DNA from: Pleodorina starrii
Lineage: Eukaryota; Chlorophyta; Chlorophyceae; Chlamydomonadales; Volvocaceae
NCBI GenBank assembly: GCA_030267565.1
Contig: BRXU01000013.1
Coordinates: forward strand, 2,768,001-2,832,000
Direction: 5' to 3'
DNA: 64,000 bases
The translations under genes and the position numbers were made by a program. The notes beneath the pieces were generated by a model. The model did no database searches and was not told where the DNA came from. It saw only the letters and a program-made list of their open reading frames with translations. Positions 58,221 through 64,000 of the stretch are shown here, piece by piece (within the stretch, counting starts at the first letter, position 1; every line of letters starts with the position of its first letter).

Positions 58221-61200
58221 TCAATTCGCGTGCCAGCGCTTCAAAACGGCCTCCAGCGGGCCAAGGGCTGATGGGCCGTCCTAATCCTCCTCCTCATGTG
58301 AGCGATCTGCCCCCATAACAACGCACGTTCTCACAGGCAACAGCAACACAAGCACCCCAGCAACGTCCGCACCAACCGTTACCTGCAGCTCGCGCTCCAG
58401 GTCGCGCAGCCGGCCCGCCCACTCGCGCGCGGCGGCCTCCGGCTGCGGCTGCGCCAGCAAGTACGGCAGCCCGACGTCCAACGTCAGGCTCAGCGAGTCC
58501 AGCCGCGGCAGCCCCCGCGGCAGCAGTGCCGCCGCGGCGGCCGCGGCGCGCTCCGCGGCGGCCCCGTCCGGCGCCGTGGCGCTCAGGCGCAGGCTCTGCA
58601 GCTGCGGCGCGGCGCGGCACAGCAGCCGCAGCTGTGACTCCAGCCGCGGCGCGCCGTTGCCCCGCCGCGGCGCCAACCGCCGGTCCGCGGGGCCAGCCAC
58701 CGGGGCCAACCCCCCCGCCCCTCCCGCTCCCGCTCCCGCTCCCGCCGCCAGTCCTGAACCGGCAGCCCCGGTACCAGCTTCCGGCTCTGCGTCAGTTAAA
58801 GTTTCAGCCTGGTCGTCCGTCGCGCTCCCGTATTCACATTCGTCGTCTGCTTCGCTGTCGGATTCAGCCTCGGTTTCGGTTTCCGTTTCGGGTTCAGACT
58901 CGAGCTCTCGGCTGCGTCGGCCTCGTGGAGCGCGGAGCGCTCCGCTCTCGGCTGCGGCGGTCCCCTGGAGCCTGTCGCCATCGGCGTGCAGCGGCGGCCG
59001 TCCGGCCGGGTCCGGCCGCGTCGCGCCGGTGCGCCCCGCGCCGGTGGCCGTGCCTCCCGCCGATGCCGACCCGCCCGACCCTGCCGCGCCAGCCGCCGCC
59101 GCTGCCGCCGCGCCGCGGCGGTCGCAGCGGATGATGCGCCAGTCGGGCAGCGACAGCGGCTCCGCCGCCGCCCCAATGGCGTCGCCCCGGCGATGTGGGT
59201 CGCTGCAATGGAGACGCGCACTTGTTGGCTGCGGCGACGGGGACGTGGCGCCGGGGGCGATACGCTCGCTCGCCGACGCTGCGCCGGTGCCAGTGTCGGC
59301 GCGGTCCGCAGCAGCGCCTGCAGCTGCCGCCGCCGCCGTCGCCGGGCCGGCCTCGCGGCCGGACGCCGGCGCCTCCGGCCGCGGCTGTGAATGCGCGATG
59401 CGGTCCGGCAGCGGCGGCGGCGGCGGTGGCGCGAGATGCAGTTGGCGCAGGCCCGGGAGGCACGCCGTGATGGCGCGGAGGCCGGCGACCGAGTGCCAGT
59501 TTAGGCAACGGCCTGCGTGGTGTGGGTCGACAGGGGCAGGACGAGGGAACCCGGCGGCCGCGTGTTTGTGTCGGCGCGTTGGGACAGGGGGAAGGTATTA
59601 GAGCCGGTGTCACAACAAATTTCAGGTTCGAGCGGCTGGTCCCAAGCCGTTTTCGCTAACGAAGTTCTCGGAAGCGCCATGGCAACGTTTGTAGCGGCAG
59701 CCGATTTGGGAGGACTTGGGTGTAGCTTCTTTGGGGGCGTTTGGATTTGGATTTGGATTTAGGTTCGGGAGTTTGGATGTGGACTTGGCTTCTTTGGTTG
59801 GGTTTGGTTTCGGCTGCTTTAGACAGGACAGCGGACATGGTCCCGGACTGTCGGACGCCGGGGGTCTGTCCCATCACGCCGTGGCGCGCCGTAACGCCCC
59901 CACTGGCGACTTCCCAAGACGACCCGTTTTGCTGGTGCCGTACTACAAGGCCTTTTTGCACAGTACGGCACCGTGCAACCCGCACCACAGCATCCCCCAC
60001 CTGCACCCGGCAGACGGACATCCTCGGACGTCGCCGTCGACCCTTGGACCCGCAGCGTCTGTACGGCATGCCACCTGCGCAGCAGCCCCGCAAGGGCGCG
60101 TCCGTCCTGCGGCGGCGGCGCCACGCCCGTCGCGGCGACAACACCGCTGTCGTACGCCAGCCCCAATCCGCTGTCCCTCAAACTGAGGATGCGCAAACGG
60201 TGCCCGCACCCCAGCAGGTCGGCGCCGTCGATGTACGACGACGTCAGAGACAGCTCGCGGAGGCGCTCAAGGCGTTGACCGCCCGGCGGCGCTGGGCGAG
60301 GCGCCGCCGCCGCAGCGCATCCCCCGACGCCGCCGCGGCGCCAGTCCCCCTCCGCCGCGCAGCTGTCTGCGGGGCCCGACCCAGAAAACGCCGGCGGCGC
60401 TGGGCGAGGCGCCGTTGCCGCCGCGCTGCCGCCACTCCCAGGCGCCGCCGCTGCCGCCACTGGCGGCGGCGGGAGCAGTACGACGCCGTAGAGCGAGAGC
60501 GAGGTTAGGCTGGGCGGAAGCGCTGCATGCGAAACGACCGCGGGACGTCCCAACGGGTTGCGAAAGTGGAGCGCCAGGCGCTGCAGGGCCGTCAGGGACC
60601 CCAGCGGTGATAGCCTCGGCGTCGGCGGGCGCGCCCACAGCGCCGCCCCGCCCGCCGGGCACGAGTTGCGCGGCAGCTGCGTCGCCGAATCGTCGCCGCG
60701 CTCCAGCGGTAGCGTATAGGCGCCGGCGAGATGAAGCTTAGTGAGGCCCGCGAGGCGCGCCAGGAGCTCCGCCGTGTCGTCGCCGAGCCCCAGGACCGAC
60801 CCACGGGTCAATGACAGCTGCCGTCGCCCCAGCGCTAGCGACCGCAGCGCCGTGACGGGAGCGAGCAGCGCCGCATGCGCCGCCAGGTCCTGCACGGGCG
60901 CGTGTGCCGTGGCGGCGGCGCTGCCGCCGCCGCGCGACGGCGGCAGCTCGTGAAGCCGTGTCCAGACGTCACCCACGCGGCCCCAGCGAGCGCGGCGGCG
61001 CCGCCGGCTCGCACCGCCGGCGTCACCGCGCCTTGCAGCATCCGCGCCGACAGGCGCCGACCACGCCGCCGCCGCCGCCGGCGGCGGCTCCTGCCCTTGG
61101 CGCCGCTCCGCCACGTTAAGACCAGCCGTCGGGTCCTCATGTCCTAAGTCCCACTCGTCTCCCGAACCCGACGCCGGCCTCTCCGCCTCCTCCTCCCACT

Positions 61201-63354
61201 GCCCCGGATCCAGCCAGAGGCCCTTCAGCACCGGAAGCCGGCCCAGGGGCTCCAGCGTCACCACCGGCGGCAGGGCCGCGTCGGCCACGCCGCTGTCACC
61301 TTGCGCAAAATCGGAAGGGAGCAGTGACCCATGGGTCAGCGGGGTCGCTTCCGCCTCAGCCACCGGTCCGACCTCAACGCCAGCCGGGCCTACCGCGCGA
61401 TCGCAGACCGCCAACGCCCCGCCGCCGCCGGCCAGGCCGGTCGAGCAGCCTGCCTTGTTCGCTGCGTCTCCCGGCTGCGCCGGCGCTGCACTGGCCGTCG
61501 GCGGCGGCGGCGGTGGCGGTTCCGGCCCCGGCTCCAGCGCCAGCTGCACGTACTGCAAGTTGCGCGAGGATGGACGAGCAATCTCAGCGATCAGGTGCTC
61601 CAGGGGAAGCAGTTGGACGCTGCGCTTGGCTGACCGCAGCAGCTGCAGCCCCGCAGCCTCCGCCGCGCTCCAGGGAGCCTCGCCAGCAGTGCCAGGCATT
61701 GGGGGCGCCGGCGGCGCCGGTGCAGGGCCTGCCGCCGGCGTGCCCGGCTCCGCCCATGCCGCATCGCCGGCTGCCGCCGGCGCCGCCGCGCCGCGGGCGC
61801 GCAGGATCCCTGAAGCCCCGGCGCCAAGGCCCTGAGGCGACGGCGCCGCAAGGGCTGATGTCCCCCGCTGTGGTGAGCGTCGGCTGACGTCATTGCCGCC
61901 ACCGCTGCAGCATCCGCACCGGATGCCCACGAGCGCCGCCGCGCACAGCGCCCAGCCGCCGCTACCGCCGCCAGCGTATGTGCCGCGCCCGGACACGGCC
62001 GCCGCCGTCGCGGTGCTGGCGTCTTGCTCGCCTGGGTCTTCATGTGGGTCGCGGCAGCAGCCGCCGGAGAAGCAGCCGCAAGCCGACCGGCGCCCCACCG
62101 CCGCCGGCATCAGGCCGCCGCTGCCGCTGCCGTCTCCATGGCCCCCGCCGCCGCCGCTGGCGACCGTCCTGTCGTAACGAATCTGCCACTGTGCGGCCTC
62201 CGCCTCGAACTCCAGCTCCGACTCGTCCAGTACGGCATCGTGGTACATGTGGTGGGCGGACACGGCCAGGCACTGCAGCCGGCCGCCGCCGCCGACGACG
62301 ACGATGATAGGCTGGGTTGTGGCGGCACCGCTCGTGCCGCCGTCGCCGCCGGGACTCTCCACCTGCTGCTGTTGCTGTTGCTGCGGCGGCGGCGGCGGCC
62401 AAGCGTCAGATCCCCTCGTGCTTCGCTCCACCAGCTCCACCGCGGCCCTCCACACCAGCCGCATGTGGGGGTTCTCCTCCATGATTGCAAGGCTGTGGTA
62501 GCCGTGAACCTGCAGAGTGAGGCACGTGGGATTGTGATCTTGGATTGTAATGAGGACGGGAAGGAAGCCCGGGACAGGGGCATAAGCGGTCGCGCAGGGT
62601 GGCCTGGCATGCCTGCTTCCTTACGTGTATGTGCTCCAGGCGCGCCGCCGCCTCCGTCCCTAGCAGCTGCGGCAGCGCGGCCAGGTCCGCATGCGCGATG
62701 CACAAGTGGCGCAGCTGCGTCAGGCGGCCCAGCGCGGCGGCCGCCTGCTGCGTGAGCGAGCAGCGCACCAGGCGCAGGCTGCTGAGGCGGGTGAGGTGGG
62801 CGGAGAGGGTGTCGGTCACCTGGGCTGGCAGCGCGTAGCGCAGCGGCAGCACCAGCTGCAGGTGGTGCAGGTGGAGGTGGGGGAGGGACGCCAGGAAGCG
62901 CAGGCAGGCGGCACAGGACGCGGCGCAGGGCGCCGCGCGCGCCTTGGACTCGTGGAAAAGAGAGACGCGCACGGTGACGTGGCGCAGGGCCGGACCGATT
63001 GTGCCGGTGAGGGCGTGCCACTCGGGTGGCAGGTCGGCGGCCGGGAGGAGGGGGGCGGGAGGAGCATTGCTCCCGGCAGCGGGGGCATTTGCCGGCGCTG
63101 GCGCTCCGAAGCATCGAGTATCCAGAGTCAGCTGTGTCAAAGAGTGCGCGAAGGAGATCCTCCACGTCTGGCACACCAGTCGGCATGCCAAAGTAGCGAT
63201 TCGTGGCAAGAAGGACGCCACGTGCTGCGGCGGAATGCATTTTGTCAATCAAGCACCTCAGCCACTGCTTTCTGCTCTGAAAAGGTACCTCGCATACGCC
63301 GTCGGGAAGGGTCGACCAGCATGGTTTCTGCGCATTTGTTCGGTGATCCGTCAT
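58221..63354 (-). CDS. F-box and leucine-rich-repeat protein, five exons
   Basis: Probable substrate receptor of an SCF-type ubiquitin ligase. Exons: 63354-63289, 63224-62625, 62509-60001, 59512-58383, 58280-58221; phases agree, 1,454 residues. Splicing exon 1 to exon 2 makes an F-box (LPDGVCEHVASFLPRIATL, then RLVCQTWRISFAHSL) at about residues 16-50, which no single frame contains. LRR-like segments follow: LHLHHLQLVLPLRY, LTRLSSLRLVRCSL, LGRLTQLRHLCIAH, LAGLTKLHLAGAYTLPLERG, LPPSLTSLSLYGVVLLP, LRELSLTSSYIDGADLLGCG and LRILSLRDSGL. Long Ala/Gly/Pro linkers separate them, and an acidic Glu/Thr/Ser stretch lies near residue 1,240. The later LRRs (RAITACLPGLRQLHLA, LQSLRLSATAP, LPRLDSLSLTL) are in exon 4. 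The substrate is unknown. The short last exon (ending KRWHAN) and the exact LRR count are the weak points. Confidence 0.78.
59934..59972. repeat. 11-bp perfect inverted repeat ggtgccgtact / agtacggcacc
   Basis: Arms at 59934-59944 and 59962-59972 with a 17-nt loop, in the intron between exons 62509-60001 and 59512-58383 of the F-box gene. It is the best example of the dispersed GCCGTAC/GTACGGC motif. Confidence 0.85.
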
Positions 63355-63748
63355 ATCCGCCCTAGGTTTTGGGCTATCTGCGAAAATATACTTGCATCCG
63401 ACTTTGTCTTAGAATGTCCATGGCCTTAACAAGTCTGAAGTGACTCAGACTCCGCGTCATGCGAACCTCCACATCTATCCAACAAGCTATATGAAGGCTT
63501 ATGATGGTCTCGAAGACATCTTACGAAACGAATACCGTAAGATTTACAACTGGTGATGTGTGGGGCTTGCCATTTGCCTCGATTCCTCGTACAACCATAA
63601 GCTGATGCAGCCGGAAACTGACAACTTTTCATCGACTACTTTGTGCCGTGACTTATCAACTACCGGGAGGGAGACACAAATTGGCGGCACCCCAGAGGTT
63701 ACAACGGTCTAACCAGAACTCTCGTCAAAGCTAGCTCAGCAAAACCGT
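63355..63748. other. F-box gene 5' flank and 3' UTR of the edge gene
   Basis: Both neighbours are on the minus strand, so this holds the 3' UTR of the partial edge gene (right) and the promoter of the F-box gene (left). It is less GC-rich than the exons. No coding exon is supported. Confidence 0.5.
63544..63548 (-). terminator. TGTAA polyadenylation signal (minus strand)
   Basis: TTACA on the plus strand, that is TGTAA on the minus strand, about 200 bp beyond the TAA at 63749-63751 and 290 bp beyond the alternative stop at 63838. It supports a minus-strand transcript ending here, upstream of the F-box gene. Confidence 0.5.
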
Positions 63749-63967
63749 TTACTTCTTGGGGGCGGGGGCGGGCTTGGTCGCCGGGGCCTCCAGGTGCAGG
63801 CCCTGCGAGCGATGGGGTACGAAGGGCAAGGATGGGTTACCCTTTAGTCTGCAGGAATGTGCAAACGTCCGTGAAACGCCCCTTCCGTACAAACGCATAC
63901 ACCGGACTGTCCTGCAGTTCATACGTGACCCCGCCCCTCCCCACCAGCACGACGTCACCCGAGTGTG
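63749..63967 (-). CDS. 3' end of an unidentified minus-strand gene, partial
   Basis: I do not recognise the product. A GC-rich, coding-like frame from the acceptor at 63968-63969 reads SGDVVLVGRGGVTYELQDSP and goes on VYAFVRKGRFTDVCTFLQ, reaching TKG with a TAA at 63840-63838. Alternatively a gt donor after 63841 joins a last exon at 63802-63749 that reads GLHLEAPATKPAPAPKK before its TAA. The phases of these two pieces do not agree in the frame that looks best, so either the first stop is the real one or the splice differs. The 5' part lies beyond the right edge. There is a distant similarity in feel to bacterial-type ribosomal protein L27 tails, but it is too weak to call. Confidence 0.35.
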   Translation of the reverse strand, partial: HTRVTSCWWGGAGSRMNCRTVRCMRLYGRGVSRTFAHSCRLKGNPSLPFVPHRSQGLHLEAPATKPAPAPKK

Positions 63968-64000
63968 CTGGCCGCCGTGAGCCCCTTCCCCAATCCCAGC

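Noticed and set aside
62110..63354. 414-codon minus-strand frame starting at the F-box ATG
   Set aside because: Its first 22 codons are the real exon 1, but after 63289 the frame shadows the LRR frame. Splicing at 63289/63224 moves to the conserved frame.

Overview
The window is GC-rich nuclear DNA from a eukaryote, most likely a volvocine or other chlamydomonadalean green alga. The signs are: densely split genes with short GT-AG introns; TGTAA polyadenylation signals downstream of coding regions; CCCTAAAA/TTTTAGGG telomere-type repeats (the Chlamydomonas form); long Gly/Ala/Gln/Ser low-complexity linkers; and many G-rich micro- and minisatellites in introns. The species cannot be named from sequence alone. 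Gene models were assembled by hand from splice sites, phase agreement and family resemblance. Most long uninterrupted reading frames here are repeat artefacts.

Layout. 818-1552 (-): ribosomal protein eS27 (RPS27), two exons. 1911-6325 (+): MAK16, a 60S assembly factor, six exons; the two are head to head across 358 bp. 6326-9143: no supported gene. 9144-25897 (+): a large TKL-type protein kinase with a GAF-like N-terminal region and about 20 exons; one intron is mostly a 6.0-kb 8-bp minisatellite. 25898-31012: no supported gene, several minisatellites. 31013-36438 (+): malonyl-CoA decarboxylase, ten exons. 37247-45118 (+): DUF21/CBS-pair membrane protein of the CNNM/Mam3 class, sixteen exons. 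45119-48287: no supported gene. 48288-55310 (-): a second large kinase with a roughly 680-residue insertion in its N-lobe, nine exons. 55311-58220: no supported gene, but a cluster of four perfect hairpins. 58221-63354 (-): F-box plus leucine-rich-repeat protein, five exons. 63749-about 63967 (-): the 3' end of an unidentified gene that runs off the right edge.

The genes do not form one pathway. RPS27 and MAK16 both serve ribosome production and may share a promoter. Malonyl-CoA decarboxylase belongs to acyl-CoA metabolism, the CNNM-like protein probably to divalent-cation transport, and the two kinases and the F-box protein to signalling and protein turnover. No complete new multi-gene system was found. 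The most unusual content is the giant intronic minisatellite, the oversized kinase N-lobe insertion, the hairpin cluster and a dispersed GCCGTAC/GTACGGC palindrome family.
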